Source of the DNA: Erodium maritimum
Lineage: Eukaryota; Streptophyta; Magnoliopsida; Geraniales; Geraniaceae
Assembly: GCA_963921825.1 (NCBI GenBank)
Contig: OY997592.1
Location: 60,966,336 to 61,030,335 of the forward strand
Length of the DNA: 64,000 nt
Reading direction: 5' to 3'
Both the position numbers and the translations under genes were made by a program. The number at the start of each line of letters is the position of its first letter. The first letter of the stretch is position 1. The notes below the pieces were generated by a model. That model did not search any database, was not told the DNA's origin, and saw nothing but the letters and a program-made list of their open reading frames with translations. Positions 20,719 through 34,500 of the stretch are shown here, one piece after another.

Positions 20719-23700
20719 ATGAGTGGAGGGTCCTTGGGTCTTCGCTCGGGGAGCTATGGGTCTCTGCAACAACAGCTTAAGGAGAACGGAATCGGAGTGT
20801 CTCCTCCGATTCTGCTGCCCGCACGGAAAGCTTCGAAGATGGTCAAGGAAAAGGAGAGCTTGTTGTTCCATTGGATCTGCAAGTTCGCTCGCCGCAAGAA
20901 GGTTGGCATGCTTCTGCTCTGCTTGGTCTCTGCTGCTGTCTTTCTCTGGGTGCTCTATGTTGGAAAAGGTTTGCGTTTCTGTTTCTGTGGATTTTTTTTG
21001 TTCAATTCTATATTTTGATCTCTTGCACATTGCTATCACACTGATTTATTTGTGCCCAGAAAGTGAACTTGATTGACTTGTGTCTTTTAATTGGTAGATT
21101 GTTGTTTTAGTGTAGCATTTTTGGGGTTACCTTTAAAGTTGACACATTGTAGTTAAGACCTTCTGGTTGGTTCCAGTCATAGTTTACTTTGGAGTGAATC
21201 TCCATATCCGCTGGCTATGGAGATTCTTAGGTTGGTGTTTTGGTTTAAACATTTGCTGGGTTATAGTTCAACTCAACAAATTGGTATTATAAGGTGACAG
21301 TACTATGTTAGGAGAACTTATAAACTTCTGTTGGCATGGGAAGAAGTAATAAGAATGACATGGTGGAATGGAAGAGGAGGACAAAAGTAGCTGACCCTAG
21401 TTTTGCTTAAAGGATTCAAATAGCTGACCCTAGTTTTCATTAGGAAATTACTTGATTATCCTTATAGCTAATACCGACCATAATCAGTTAAATTGAATGG
21501 CTTTATCTGCATTGACAGTAGATTTTGTTTTAGCTACAAGCTTAGAGTTTCTCCAAGACTCCAACCCTATTGACTATAATTAGAGTTTTGTATCTTGATA
21601 TGTTAGTTTTATTGACGCTTCACGTAAGCTGCTTTAGTAAAATCCTTACTTTTTATTTCAGTAGCAGCAGCTTTAGTGTGAAGAAATAATGTTTGAATGC
21701 TAGCCTTTTTTCAGGTGAAGATACTCGGCAGAATGTCAATATCACCCACATCGACTTAAATAGCACTAATATGGCTATCCCTACTCCACCTGTAGTTGTC
21801 CCTCCCACTCTCCCTTATTCTTCACCACCTTACACCGTGCATAGTTTACTTTTGCCTCCTCCACCTCCTGCATATTTTCTTGGATACACCCTTCCTCCTG
21901 GTCATCCCTGTAACAGTTTCACTTTGCCTCCTCCACCTGCAGATAAAAAAAGAACCGGGCCTCGGCGTAAGTTTTCTTTAATTGTTTTAATCATATTTAC
22001 TTTATGTTTTAGGATTTCATAATCTTTTTTGCCATTACTAGTATACATTATACCCCAATGTTTCAAGACATGGAGTGGCTACTTTTTGTGATGCCAATGA
22101 CGATGCTGAGAATTCTATTTTTTATGAATCTCAAATGTTTCAGCATGTCCAGTATGCTACCTTCCTGTGGAAGAAGCCATTGCATTGATGCCAGATGTTC
22201 CGTCATTTTCTCCTGTACTGAAAAACTTGACATATGTGTATGACGAAAATCTAACTAGAACCGAAGCTTCTTTTGGAGGCTCAGATTTTGGTGGATATCC
22301 CTCTTGGGAGCAAAGGAACGAGTCATTTAATGTCAGAGAGTCAATGAATGTGCATTGTGGGTATGTTTTATTGTCATAAAATATAGTTATTAACTTATTA
22401 CTGCTGAAGAACAATTTTGTCAAACTGATATGTAATTCATCTCTTTTTCATTTCACATCATTCATGCTAAAAAATTAATACTGCTATATTTGATTAATAT
22501 GCCAATTGATCAGATTTGTCAGAGGAGTGACACCTGGACGCCTAACAGGATTCGACATGGATGATTCTGACCTTATTGACATGGATCAGTGTCGTGGTGT
22601 AGTTGTTGCATCAGCAATATTTGGTACCGCTTTCTGCACGTTTCATTAATATTGTTGTTACCCTATTCTTCAGCTGTATGTGTTTGCTAAATAGTTCTTT
22701 TCTTCATCAGGAAACTTTGATGAAATCAACCAGCCAAAAAATATAAGTGATTTTGCCCGGCAGAATGTCTGCTTCTATATGTTTGTCGATGAAGAAACAG
22801 AAGCATATTTGAAGAACTCCAGTCGTCTGGATAGCACTAGAAAGGTTGGAGTATGGAGAATAGTTGTCATTCATAACCCTCCATACACAGATGCAAGACG
22901 CACAGGGAAGGTAAATATTGTAACTTTTATTCCGTTTTTTTTTTGCCTTTTATGTTGTCGAGTTTGTTCGTGTTAAATATTCTAGAGTTCTATCATTGGG
23001 GTTTTATAAGCTGGTGTTGCCAGGTAGTCAAAATACGGCAATATGCACTGTTTATCTCTTTTCAAATGAACAGTCCAACATGTTTTCACCATGATAAATT
23101 GATAATATGGGTTAAATGACCATTTTGAAGTAGGTGTTGTCTTCAAAAAATTTATTAACACTGCAAAGCTCTGTAATATTGAGCAAATTGAAGAGATGTT
23201 GCAGGGCGTAGAAGTTTCTATATCTTCTTATGTACACAAACTGCATACTTTAAGTCCTGGCTGTTCTTTTGCCTTTGGTATTCTCACCACCTTTGGCCTT
23301 TATATCAATAACATGAACAGCAAATTGCTGTCCACAAGAAGCAATATATAGTGCACACTTCAATTTAATTAGGTTTCCAATAATTAAACTTGTTCCATAA
23401 AAGCTGCACAGTTCATGCAAGATATTAATTTGTTATGCAGATTCCAAAGCTTTTAATGCATAGGATTTTTCCTAATGCCCGCTTCTCCATATGGATAGAT
23501 GGAAAACTTGAGTTGGTGGTGGATCCGTATCAAATTCTTGAAAGGTTTGTCTTCTTTTATTCTGCATATAATGTGTTTATGTTGAATCTTACCTGTTTGA
23601 TCATCACTAGTAGAAGTACTTGAGTACTTGGGGCTTTTTCCCATGAAGATTTTTTTCTGTATAATGTGAAATAGTGAAAGTTTATTATGTTTGGCCTTTT

Positions 23701-25260
23701 ACTACAAATCTCAAGTAACAGAAAAGAAAAGACAAAATTGAATGCCCCAAATCATCAAAGCCTTGAATCCTTAATTTCTCTGGAATTCCAATCAACCTCT
23801 CCCATATTTCAATAGTAATTGTTACATTTGTCATTTCTCAAACATCTATTAGAAACCTTCTTTTCCTCAGCCTTTTTGTTATATGGCAACAACAGTAGAT
23901 TGGCGAGATTTGTGTTCGGATCGTGAATTATGGTTTTGTCTGGTGAATGAGGCGTGGTTACTTTGGGGTATGGAGGTGTATCTTGCTGTAGAAACAAAAA
24001 TAATGATGGACTCTTTGAATTTCCTTAGTAATAAGTTCTCATTGAAATATCATGTACAAATGGTAGTCTACAATTCAGCTTCAAATTGGCAGTCAAAAGC
24101 TCTAGAGGTGGTTCGTCATTATCACCAATCTTTATGTTTAAGATTTGATCTCAATGTCGTGTTGCTATACTAAATGATATGAATACAAGTTTGAGGATTG
24201 GAAGTTCCTAAACCTTTTGTTCAGGTTCCTGTGGAGGAAAAATGCGACATTTGCTATATCAAGACATTATAAGCGCTTTGACGTGTTCAAGGAAGCAGAG
24301 GCAAACAAAGTTGCTGGGAAGTATGATAATGCATCTATCGATTTCCAGGTTGAGTTTTATAAAAAAGAAGGGTTGACCCCTTACTCTCAGGCTAAGCTTC
24401 CTATTACAAGTGGTATGTGCAAGATCATTGTCTCTTCAATTCATTTTGTCCAGTTCCGGTCTTCATTATTGGTATTTTTTAATGGCAGATGTTCCTGAAG
24501 GATGTGTGATAATTCGGGAGCATGTTCCTATCTCGAACCTCTTCACTTGTCTTTGGTTCAATGAAGTTGACCGTTTCACTTCCAGGGACCAGATTAGTTT
24601 TGCCATAGTCAGAGACAAGATCATGGCTCAAGTGAATTGGAATCTCAATATGTTCTGGGACTGTGAAAGGCGCAACTTTGTAGTTCAGGTAACCATCTTC
24701 TGTATCATACTCCACTTCTGCACAGAATGTCGGATTAAATGCAAATAACCACTCACATAGGTTGCCCACAAATAAATAAGTACAAAATAACAAAAGAAGA
24801 ACAACAATCAGATACATTATGAACTGTGACCCTCGACAACTAGGGACATTATAAATTGTCCACATCACACTGATATAAAATGGACGGAAAAGAAGCTTTT
24901 GCTTCGGTAGAGATATTATCTGTCTCCACATTCACCACCATCGCACATGTTAGGACAAAAGGTTCTTTCACTTATTTGTTTGTGAGCAATCTATGTAGGT
25001 AGTTATTTGCATTTAACCCTAGAATGCTTGTATAGTAAACATGATCTGTGTGTTACTAACTTCTCTTTGGTTTTGTCCATCTTGTGCAGAAATACCACAA
25101 AGAGCTGTTACAGTATCCTCCACCTGAAACTATCCCCGAGAGAGTTATTATAGGAGCCCCGACAAGGAGGAGCCCTGTAAAACGAGGGAGAGAGCGGAGG
25201 TCAGGCGGTAGGCGCCACCGCAAAGTTGCCGCCGGCAACAGAGACGTCAACGTGGGTTAA
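20719..25260 (+). CDS. MUCI70: MUCI70-like DUF616 glycosyltransferase (probable hexosyltransferase)
   Basis: Nine exons: 20719-20968, 21715-21966, 22144-22360, 22514-22623, 22711-22910, 23441-23544, 24225-24412, 24489-24688 and 25090-25260, giving 563 residues. It is a type II Golgi membrane protein: a cytosolic start MSGGSLGLRSGSYGSLQQQ, then a hydrophobic anchor at ~62-81 (VGMLLLCLVSAAVFLWVLY). A Pro-rich stem follows (runs of LPPPPPAY and TLPPPPAD), then CPVCYLPVEEAIALMPD and the DUF616 catalytic region. Family marks include MNVHCGFVRGVTPG, GVVVASAIFGNFDEI, FSIWIDGKLELVVDP and HYKRFDVF. The tail is basic. In Arabidopsis MUCI70 is needed for mucilage pectin; exact donor and acceptor here are not shown by sequence. 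Confidence 0.92.
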
Positions 25261-25678
25261 AAGTTTCAGTGGAATCATCATTCTTTTTCCTACGCACACC
25301 ATCTCTTTTCATAGTATTGCCTATTTAACTTCATTTTTTTGTATATAGTATTGTCAGTGATAAGATGGGTTGGTGGCAAAATAGTCATTTCCACTACATT
25401 TTGTTATAATTATTTGACTCTCAAAATGAAACTTTATTGTTTTTGTCAAACTTGTTGGGCACATCCGTTCTCATAAACAAAACAAATTAATATGATAAAA
25501 TAGTTGTTAAAAAGTAAATAAAGTATCACTCGAAGCTTATTTCACCTTTTATTAATGGGGACACATAAAGAGTGATAATATGCTAACACGACAACGAAAC
25601 GACCAAGTCTCACACTAAAACGACAACATGACACACGTCTTACTCAATCTAAAGTTAACTGACTAATTAATTGGTTTG

Positions 25679-26476
25679 TTAAATGTGCTTGCAAGTGGGC
25701 TCAAACGCGAAAGGCCCAACGGAGTAGAGAACGAATGGAAGCTTCGATGGGCTCAGGAACTCCTTCTCGGGCTTCAACGTTCCGGCGGATCTGGCGTGGC
25801 GTAGGGACACCTTGTTGCAGGACGCCGACGGCGACGAGACCAGCAGAACCTTGCACGTGTGGGCCGCGTACGAGGTTACGGTCTTCGGAGCTTCCACGTA
25901 GAAGTAGCCGTTCTTGTCGGTCTTGGCCTGCACCACGGTCGGACGGAACTTGGTATTGTTGCACACCAGCTTCACTCCGGCTCCGGCGAGTGGAGACGCG
26001 CCTTGGAAGGTGTCCACGCCGGCGTACTTGCATGACTTGCAGTACACTACACCTTGCACCGCCACGAAGCTCCTCCGGAAACGGCGGGGAGCCGGCGCCG
26101 GCGCGTGGTGCTGACTTGGGGGCTGGACGGGCGCTCTCTTTGGTGGGTGAACGGGCGAGGGAGTGGGGCCGTGGTGGTGAGTCGGTGGGAGAGTCGGTGC
26201 ATGGTGGTGACTCGGTGGCTTTGAAGGGGACGGAGATGGGGCTTTGTGGTGGTGGGTCGGTGGTTGCACCGGTGAGAGAGTCGGTGCATGGTGGTGACTC
26301 GGTGGCTTTGAAGGCGACGGAGATGGGGCTTTGTGGTGGTGGTGGTGGTGATGGGGAGCCGGAGCGGGAGCCATTACGGGGTATTGGCCGTGACCGTGAC
26401 CGAGATGCTCGTCGGAGAAAGCAGAGATGGAGAGGGTGAGGAAGAGAGCTAGTAGAAGGGGAAGAGCTTTAGCCAT
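25679..26476 (-). CDS. AGP31: AGP31-like His/Pro-rich non-classical arabinogalactan protein
   Basis: A single exon encodes 265 residues. A signal peptide (MAKALPLLLALFLTLSISAF, ~1-20) is followed by a His stretch (HHHHHHHK). Next comes a Pro/His/Ser-rich region with repeats such as KAPSPSPSKPPSHHHAPTL, likely hydroxylated and O-glycosylated. The C-terminal half (from ~135) is a PAC / Pollen Ole e 1 domain with six Cys: VVYC, KSC, LVC, HTC, ASC and PTC. Such proteins sit in the cell wall and in Arabidopsis bind pectin. An in-frame 87 bp direct repeat makes up much of the Pro/His region. The long plus-strand frame across this gene is a composition shadow. It could equally be the orthologue of AGP30. 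Confidence 0.92.
   Translation of the reverse strand: MAKALPLLLALFLTLSISAFSDEHLGHGHGQYPVMAPAPAPHHHHHHHKAPSPSPSKPPSHHHAPTLSPVQPPTHHHKAPSPSPSKPPSHHHAPTLPPTHHHGPTPSPVHPPKRAPVQPPSQHHAPAPAPRRFRRSFVAVQGVVYCKSCKYAGVDTFQGASPLAGAGVKLVCNNTKFRPTVVQAKTDKNGYFYVEAPKTVTSYAAHTCKVLLVSSPSASCNKVSLRHARSAGTLKPEKEFLSPSKLPFVLYSVGPFAFEPTCKHI
26188..26347. repeat. In-frame 87 bp direct repeat in the AGP31-like gene
   Basis: TCGGTGCATGGTGGTGACTC starts at 26194 and again at 26281, exactly 87 bases (29 codons) later. The copies run on for more than 60 bases with a single clear change (AAGGGGACGG against AAGGCGACGG). The duplication lengthens the His/Pro-rich region without disturbing the frame. Confidence 0.85.
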
Positions 26477-26548
26477 TATGGCCGAGAGAGATGAGAGCTT
26501 GAAGAAGCTACGTGTTTTGAGTGATACGGTGATGTATAGATAGTGTTA

Positions 26549-26558
26549 CAATTTATAG
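26549..26558 (-). promoter_or_regulatory. TATA box of the AGP31-like gene
   Basis: On the minus strand the sequence reads CTCTATAAATTG, about 75 bases upstream of the ATG. This is a clear TATA consensus for a highly expressed cell-wall protein gene. No other core element is plain. Confidence 0.6.
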
Positions 26559-26599
26559 AGGTTTTAAGACAAGATCGGGTGAGGGGTTTGATGAGTTTT

Positions 26600-28533
26600 C
26601 AATGGAGAGTTGACTCGTGACATGCCTTGTTACTTGTGTGCGTATTTTTATTTATCAATTTAATGCATCATCATGCTCGAGGTTCGATCCGGACTCGAGA
26701 CTCGTAAGCGAAGTGTACTAGCTATTAAGATAATGTGGGTAATTAATATCGTGTAAATGCTTCCATCGGCACTGACTTCAGCAACCAAGGTCCTTGGGAG
26801 TTAATATCATTAACAATTCGTGAGTTATTCTGTTTTGAATGCTGAACGTTAGATTAAGAATTTAAGCAATTAATTAATGTCCATTTAAGCTAAAATGATA
26901 TGGCCTAGCTAATTAACACGTGTTTTGAAAAATAAAAGAAAAAAAGAAATGGAATTGTTGAGGTGGAATGAAAGTGTAGTGTATAGAACAGGAAGGAAAA
27001 AAGAAGCGTATAGATGAGGAGACAAGTGGTGCAGAAGAGCACGTGCGGGTATTAAAAAGATGGAGCAATGAAGACGCAACATGTGTAACTTTACGAGGTT
27101 GTCTTGGACACTGTTCGAACCTCACTCAACCTTGCCTTTCGGGAAGTCTCGGTGATGACATTGCACGCTACAATGACTGTTGTCAAATGGTTTGGCTTTG
27201 GCTCTCTCCTTTTTACTTGTCACGTAAGGACAACGAATGTGCGGACAAGACATTGCATGAGCTCGCTCCTTTGAATTTTTGGTAGGGATGTTCATTTTTT
27301 GTCAACCGGACACCATGTGTCATGATCCATGTATGGTCACGAATTAAAAAAAAAACTTAATGGAGTATAAGTTGGTCAATGGATTATTCTATCTTTTTTT
27401 AAAGCATGATGTATTATTAATTCAACAAATCCGTATATACCAGACTTTGGAGAATCAAAGGGATCTTCGATACCTGTCAGTCAATAATACACCAATCAAT
27501 AGTATACTCGGGATTCTGCATATTCTGAATGACCACACTTCTCACAATGATCGTCCAACCTACTTCATTTCTGCGAATCATCCCCCTGATCACCATCCAA
27601 TACATCGTTTAAAAACCGATTAATGGGTGTTTTTAAAACTCTAGATTTCACATAATTAAAGCATAAGACAATCATTAATTAATATGCACATTAAAGAGTT
27701 AACCATTGGAGGGCCTAACATGTCAATTACGAATCAAATATTGTTTTGTTCCTTTTGATGTAATGCTCAAGTTCGGATATTGTAATTTTAATATTTTTTG
27801 TTAAGAGCAATTCAGTAGGCTACAATGTCCTTTCTATCATTTGAAAGCTATAAAATAGTTCGCGAGTTAATCTTGTTGATAATTTTTAATGGTATTTTCA
27901 CCAATACGATAGTTTCAGATGCTAAACGTATGTTTGATTTTGATTAAATGATGGACAGTTTGAACCGACTGATTATCTATTAAATCCAGATAACTCCAAA
28001 TTCATATTCAAACGTATCGGCCCTTATTCCAAAACTCAGAGTTGACCCACCATGCTCACGGTGAACCCTAATTTTTGGTTACCGTTTTATTTCCACTTTA
28101 TAACCTGAGATTTGTTTCCAAGAGGCCCACTCCATCGCAGCCCATGAAAAAACACCGAGCTAGACGGCCCAAGAACACTAACACATCAAACACGAGAAGA
28201 AATGGCTCTGGAAGATCCCCAAGGAACTGTTCATTCCTTCGTTCGTTCTCGATTTCACCTTTTTTTTCTGTTTATAATTTCAATTTGAATTTCAGATTAT
28301 TAATAAAAATGTAATTAAAATCGTCAGTAAAATGCTTCGTCAATTCTCGGCCTCTCTCCCTGTCTCTTGCTTATTACGATATTCACTTTTCTTTTTTATT
28401 TTTCATAAAAAGAAAGTTAGAGAGAAACCGAAAGCGAAAGCGATTCAATGTTTTGATTTTTCCCTTCCCTAGGGTTTCTTCCAGAAACTGTTTTCTGAAT
28501 TCGAGATCGGGATCGGGATCGAGGTCTTCGTCA
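26600..28533. other. Intergenic; upstream region of RLT with a possible LINE RNase H scrap
   Basis: Most of this stretch is AT-rich with no coding signal. Around 27040-27285 a plus-strand frame ends YLSRKDNECADKTLHELAPL, resembling the C-terminal end of the RNase H domain of plant LINEs (SRxxNxxAD). The similarity is short. The last few hundred bases before 28534 should contain the RLT promoter and leader; the CAG/GA-rich leader begins near 28420. Confidence 0.35.
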
Positions 28534-31500
28534 ATGGAGGCTGCGAGTTCTGATGGAGACACCAACCACCACAACACCAGGATCAACAATTCCAATGAAG
28601 GCCAGAGCAAGCCCAAGAGGCAGATGAAGACTCCGTTCCAGCTCGAAACCCTCGAGAAAGCATATGCTTGTCTGTGATTTTCGTTTCTTCCTGATTCTGC
28701 ACTTCCGTTTCGCTTTTGTTGTGGATTGTTCGTTTTCTGATTGTTTTATTTGTTGTCAGTGGAGACGTATCCCTCGGAGGCGATGCGAGCTGAGCTCTCT
28801 GAAAAATTGGGCCTTTCGGATAGGCAGTTGCAGATGTGGTTTTGTCACCGGAGGTTGAAGGACAAGAAGGATCAGGATGTGCCTCCCAAGAAGTATCGGA
28901 AGGGTGTGGCGCCGCCGCAGCCACCACCACCGGTTTCCCCGGCGGATGAGTTGAGGACGGGGGATGAGGTGGATGGAGGTGATTATGGTTCTGGGTCAGG
29001 CTCTGGCTCAGGATCTGGCTCCAGCCCCTATGGCTATAGGGAGGGGCAGATGGTGGTTTCCAGGACTGTGAGGGATGACGTGTCTGTGGGGAGGAGGCAT
29101 TATGAGTCCCCACAGTCCATCATGGAGCTAAGGGCAATAGCATGTGTGGAGGCCCAGTTGGGAGAGCCTGTGAGGGAGGACGGACCCATACTTGGGATGG
29201 AGTTTGATCAATTGCCGCCGGATGCATTTGGAGCACCAATAGGTATAGGTGATATTTTTGGTTATTGAATTTGACGTGTCTACTGCATTTGCATGTTTTA
29301 TTTGTCTGCACATTGAAGTGAATCTAAAAGTTAACATATCTATTGAGCTTATATATATAGGTGTAAGTTTTTATTTATGTATATGCTTTATTGAAGTATC
29401 AAATGAAAAATGTATTTGTGTTTTCAAATTTCAATAGCATTAGCAGGTAGTATTATGAACTGAAGATAATACATTAACATGAACATGGATATGCTTGTTT
29501 GTCGCTATAGTTATTCAGTTTAGCGCTGGTTATTTGAAATACCAACAATAAACTACACTTACCGCAATCTAGGAAAATCAATCACACATTCACATACACA
29601 GACTGAAATAGCCTGAAATGTAAAGCAATAGACATTGATTAAGGTGTGGCATATGAAATGGCAGAAGCCCTTTATTTGAACTTGCAAATTGACAATTCAC
29701 TCATATGCCAATAGATCAAGACATATTGGGTAATTGAAGTTGGCCACCAATCATTTGTACTCTAATTTCTTTCTCGTCTTGATAGTTTTGGGGGAGCCTA
29801 AGAAAATTTAACACAACGAAACTAGTTTGGAACTTGGAAGATTGAAATGTTGGTCTCACCTGTTTGTACACGACTTACATAAAGCATGCAACAAAAAAAT
29901 GATAACTAGCATTGGAACCAAAGAATTCTAAAGCCCTATGGTAGTCCATCTTAAAATGTCATCTAAATAGATCGACTGATGCATACACACTGTATCGGGT
30001 TCTAAGTTGGTGTCTTCTCTACTGTTTTAGAATTTCCTCCTCCAGAAACAAAAGTCCTTCAGTTACCGTAGTAAACAAGGGATAACAGTGTGACTTTTTA
30101 GTCATTGTCAATTCCACATTAATTCAGGATATTTCAGTGGATAAGTTTGTTTTTTGGTTTCAAATAGTTTGACGATAAATTCAATGCAAAAGATGCGTCT
30201 TGATGGTATTGCATTTAAGGGAGGGAGTTACCATTACACTCACGGATATAATCGTGAAGGAAGCCTTCAAAATATCGATTCCATAGAATTGTTACAACTC
30301 ACTGACCTAAATTGCTGTCGATTGAACAAACGTACCCAGAGCTATTAATCCATGTTATTGTTTATGCTTTTGTGTTAGAAGTCAGTCATTGAGGTTTTAA
30401 ATCTCTGTCTTTTCATCAGGTAAATTTAGTTAAAATTTGGAAACATAACGCTAGGTTGTTAAGAATTCGATTGTTCTTTAATTTCTTCTGGTGAGTTGAT
30501 GTTATCAGTTGTATTGAGTTAATGTGTACAGTTTCTTACTTGGAGTGCCTCTTCTAGTGACTTGGTTTTATTTACATAATGTTATAAGTTCGCTGTATAT
30601 TGTGGGTTTATTTATGTATGATTCTCAATTATGCAAGTATTGTTCTAATGTTTTGGTTTGGTGGTGCTTTTCAAGCAGGAGTTGCAGAGCAGCAAAAGCG
30701 CAGCGGGCTTCATTATGAGAGCAACGTATGTCATTTAGAAAAAAAAAACATTTTTTTATCATATACATGTATACTAGGTGGCATAATGAAGTTCCATGAA
30801 TTTTTATCCAGGCTGCTGATAGGGATCTCCATGAATATCCATCCAGTATTAGATCTGATGCTTATGGACAAGCTGTTCCATCTCATTTTCATGATAGAAC
30901 TTCATTGTTTGCGCATGGAAGTGATCAGTCATCCAGGGGTCACGACTTTGATGGTCGGGTATCACGGGTTCGGCTTTTACCCCAACGGGAGACACAGGGA
31001 CATGCATTTTCATCTCCTCCTAGAGATGATGATCCTGTCCAACAAAGGGATTCATTTGCAAATGTTAGAATAAATTCCCAACTTATTGATCACCCAGTTA
31101 GTGGACAAGAGAGTTCATACCTAGCATCTGATGGCCTGATCTACCATAGTGATAATGTTCCACATACTGGGAAGAAGCGCAAGGTGCCTTAAAACAATAT
31201 AAATGATTTAGCATACATTTTATTCTTTACCGTTATTTGTAGTTATTTACAAAGTTGCCCGTCTTGTAGATTGAAGAAGCCAGAATTGCCAGGGAAGTGG
31301 AAGCTCAGGAGATTCAGATTCGTAAAGATCTGGAGAGACAAGATATTTTGCGGCGAAAGGTTCTGCCTTAACAATAATGAGCATTTGCCCTCTTAAATAA
31401 GTCATTGCATTGTTCTCAACATGAAAAGGAGCTTCAGATACTAATTTATAAGCCTTGTAATTTTAGAATGAAGAACGAAACAGGAAAGAAATGGAGAAGG

Positions 31501-34500
31501 CTGACCGTGAAAGACGCAAGGAAGAAGAGAGAGTGATCCGTGAAAGGCAACGAGAGGAGGAGCGAACCCAACGCGAGCAAAAACGCGAATTGGAACGGAG
31601 GGAAAGGTTTTTGCAAAAAGAATACGTAAAGGTATACTAGTTTCCAGTAATTCAGTTCTTCAGCCTATATTTTGGATTTTCATTTAAAATAAGTTTTCTT
31701 TTGTATCATTTGAGTGGCTAGGCTGAAAAATTGAGGCAAAAAGAAGAGATTCGTAGAGAGAAAGAGGCAATGAGACGCCAGGCTGCCATTGAGAAGGCAG
31801 CAGCGCGTAAAATTGCAAGGGAGTCTATGGAACTTATTGAGGATGAACAATTGGAACTGATGGAGTTGGCTGTTGCTAGCAAGGGATTATCCTCAATCAT
31901 CAATCTTGATTACTACACCCTGCAAAACCTGGAATCTTTCAGAGGTGATCTTTCCTTACTAGGTTGTGTCATAAGAATTATTGAGGAGTATGTCTGTGAT
32001 TTGTACTTAGATATTGATAAATTAAGTAAGATCACCTCAATGACTAATTATAATAAACAGAGTTCTATGTCCTCTTAAGAATGTCAGATGATTATTTCAA
32101 TTTCAACTGAAATATAGTATGACCTGTGTAAAAGTAATAATCGTCATTCGCATGGAGGCTCATATAATAGCCAAAGGCCGTTATAATGCCTTTTCTCGAC
32201 ATAATTGTCAATATTACCTAGTTTTGCATTGGCCAAAGCAGCTGGGCAAAACCCGGAACTTGACCTCTTGGCATCTTTTTAATGTCATTTCATCTTTCTG
32301 ATTCCATGTTTAGTTATCTCTTCATTAGATTGCCTTAGTTCTTGCTATTTTCTATGCCAAGTTTTCTTGTCCATGAACTAGCTATAACATTATTCTTATC
32401 ATTAGATTCTTTGAGCGCTTTCCCCCCCAAAACTGTTGTACTGAAGAGACCAATTGGGATTCAGCCGTGGATTGACTCAGAGGAGATTATTGGGAACCTT
32501 TTCATGGTATGTCTTGTTGTGTTTATCTTTTATTCATCACTTTTTCTGCGTGAATTTGTGGAGCCATAAAGGTTTCAAAACACTATGATCAAGGGTTCAT
32601 GGTATACGCACATGATCGTTTGCTCTGTTTGTTTATGTTTTTAAGATATTATGATATGTTATTGCTCTCCCTGCTTTTTTGTTTTCCTTGGGAAATGAAT
32701 TTCCTAATGCCACAGTGTCAGTATGCCTAATATTTCACTGTTTTTTGCAGGTTTGGAGATTTTTTATTACATTTGCTGATGTCCTTGGGCTCTGGCCTTT
32801 TACTCTTGATGAGTTTGTTCAAGCTTTTCATGACTACGTGAGTTACTCATGCTTTCTTTTTGCTTACATATCAGTCACTTATGTGCACTTAAATTTTCTA
32901 CCATCATCCTTTTGTCATTGGTATTGAATCACACACTCATATCAGGATTCAAGGTTGTTAGGTGAGATCCATGTTGCTCTTCTGCGATTGATCATTAAAG
33001 ATATCGAAGATGTTGCAAGGACGCCTAGTGGATTGGGTGCAAATCAATCTAATGCTGCCAATCCTGAAGGTGGGCATCCCCACGTTGTTGAAGGGGTAGG
33101 AACAACTATGCTGATTCGCTTATCTTGTCATTATGTTTTGTTCAGTGACCTTTGTATTCTGACAGTATTTGTTGATGTTACTTTATGCATTCAGGCTTAT
33201 GCATGGGGCTTTGACATTCGCAATTGGCAGCGGCACTTGAATCCCTTGACATGGCCTGAAATACTCCGGCAGTTTGCATTATCTGCAGGATTTGGTCCCC
33301 GGCTAAACAAAAGAAGCATCCAATTGGCATGTTCGCGCGACAATGATGAGGTTCTTTTACTATTGAGTTGCTTTCCCTTTCTTTGGTTTCTTCCGTTTTA
33401 ATAATAACTACTAATTAAGTGCATTATTTATAGTGTGTGTGCGCGCTACATGATTTAAGTTTGTCAAGACAGCAGGATGCATTCAGTTGTGGTAGTTCTC
33501 GGACTGATTTTTAGGGGTAGTTTAGTCTACTGTGAACTATAACATTTGTCATTTATGAGTGGACAATGCGTTAACTTGGAACTAGGAGTTAGACATAACT
33601 AGTTATCATTTAGACTTGAGGATCAAACACAATTATGGAGTAGACTTGATCTTGCACATCACAAACCATTACGAAGCCTCTGTTACCATCTGTGTCACAT
33701 ATCCCTAGTGTCTTGTTTTTTTTTAATTTAACAAATCTCTCTTTTTTCACATTGTTTTATGCAATTTTGATCCCTCAAACAAGATTTATTTTTAATGCAG
33801 GGAAAAGTTTGTAAAGATGTAATTTCCACTCTGCGCAATGGCTCAGCTGCAGAAAATGCAGTTGCAGTGATGCAAGAAAAAGGCTTGTTACTTCCACGAA
33901 AATCTAGGCATCGATTGACACCTGGAACTGTCAAATTTGCTGCTTTCCATGTTCTCTCACTTGAAGGAAGCAGAGGACTAAATGTACTAGAACTTGCAGA
34001 GAAGATACAGGTGAGTCTAAAATTGTAGAGAAATTAACCCTTTACCTTTATTTGTGCCTTGTACTGATTTATCTTTTGACCGAAGAAATCTGGTCTGCGG
34101 GACTTGACAACAAGTAAGACACCAGAGGCTTCTATATCTGTTGCTTTGACAAGGGATGCAAAGCTCTTCGAAAGAATTGCACCTTCAACGTATTGTGTGC
34201 GGGACCCTTATAGGAAGGACCCCGCTGATGCTGAGTCAATCCTGTCAGATGCCAGAAAGAAGATTCAGATATTTGAAAATGGCTTTTTTGCTGGAGAAGA
34301 AGCTGATGATGTTGAAAAAGATGAAGACTTTGAATGTGATGTCGACGATGATCCGGAGGTTGATGATATAGCTGCTTTGTCTACTGCAGTAAAAAATGAG
34401 CCATATACCGAAGTAAACATTTGTACACAAAGTGGGAAAGAGAATCCGCCCAATGATGTTTCACTACACGTGCGGAAGAGGTCTGACAAGGATCTTTCAT

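Noticed and set aside
25735-26439. 234-codon plus-strand frame opposite the AGP gene
   Set aside because: It is the complement of a GC-rich repetitive coding region. The translation is Arg/Gly-rich without any domain, while the minus strand gives a full signal peptide and six-Cys PAC domain.
28583-29113. 176-codon minus-strand frame opposite RLT exons 1-2
   Set aside because: It crosses a real intron of the plus-strand gene and has no recognisable domain; it is a shadow.
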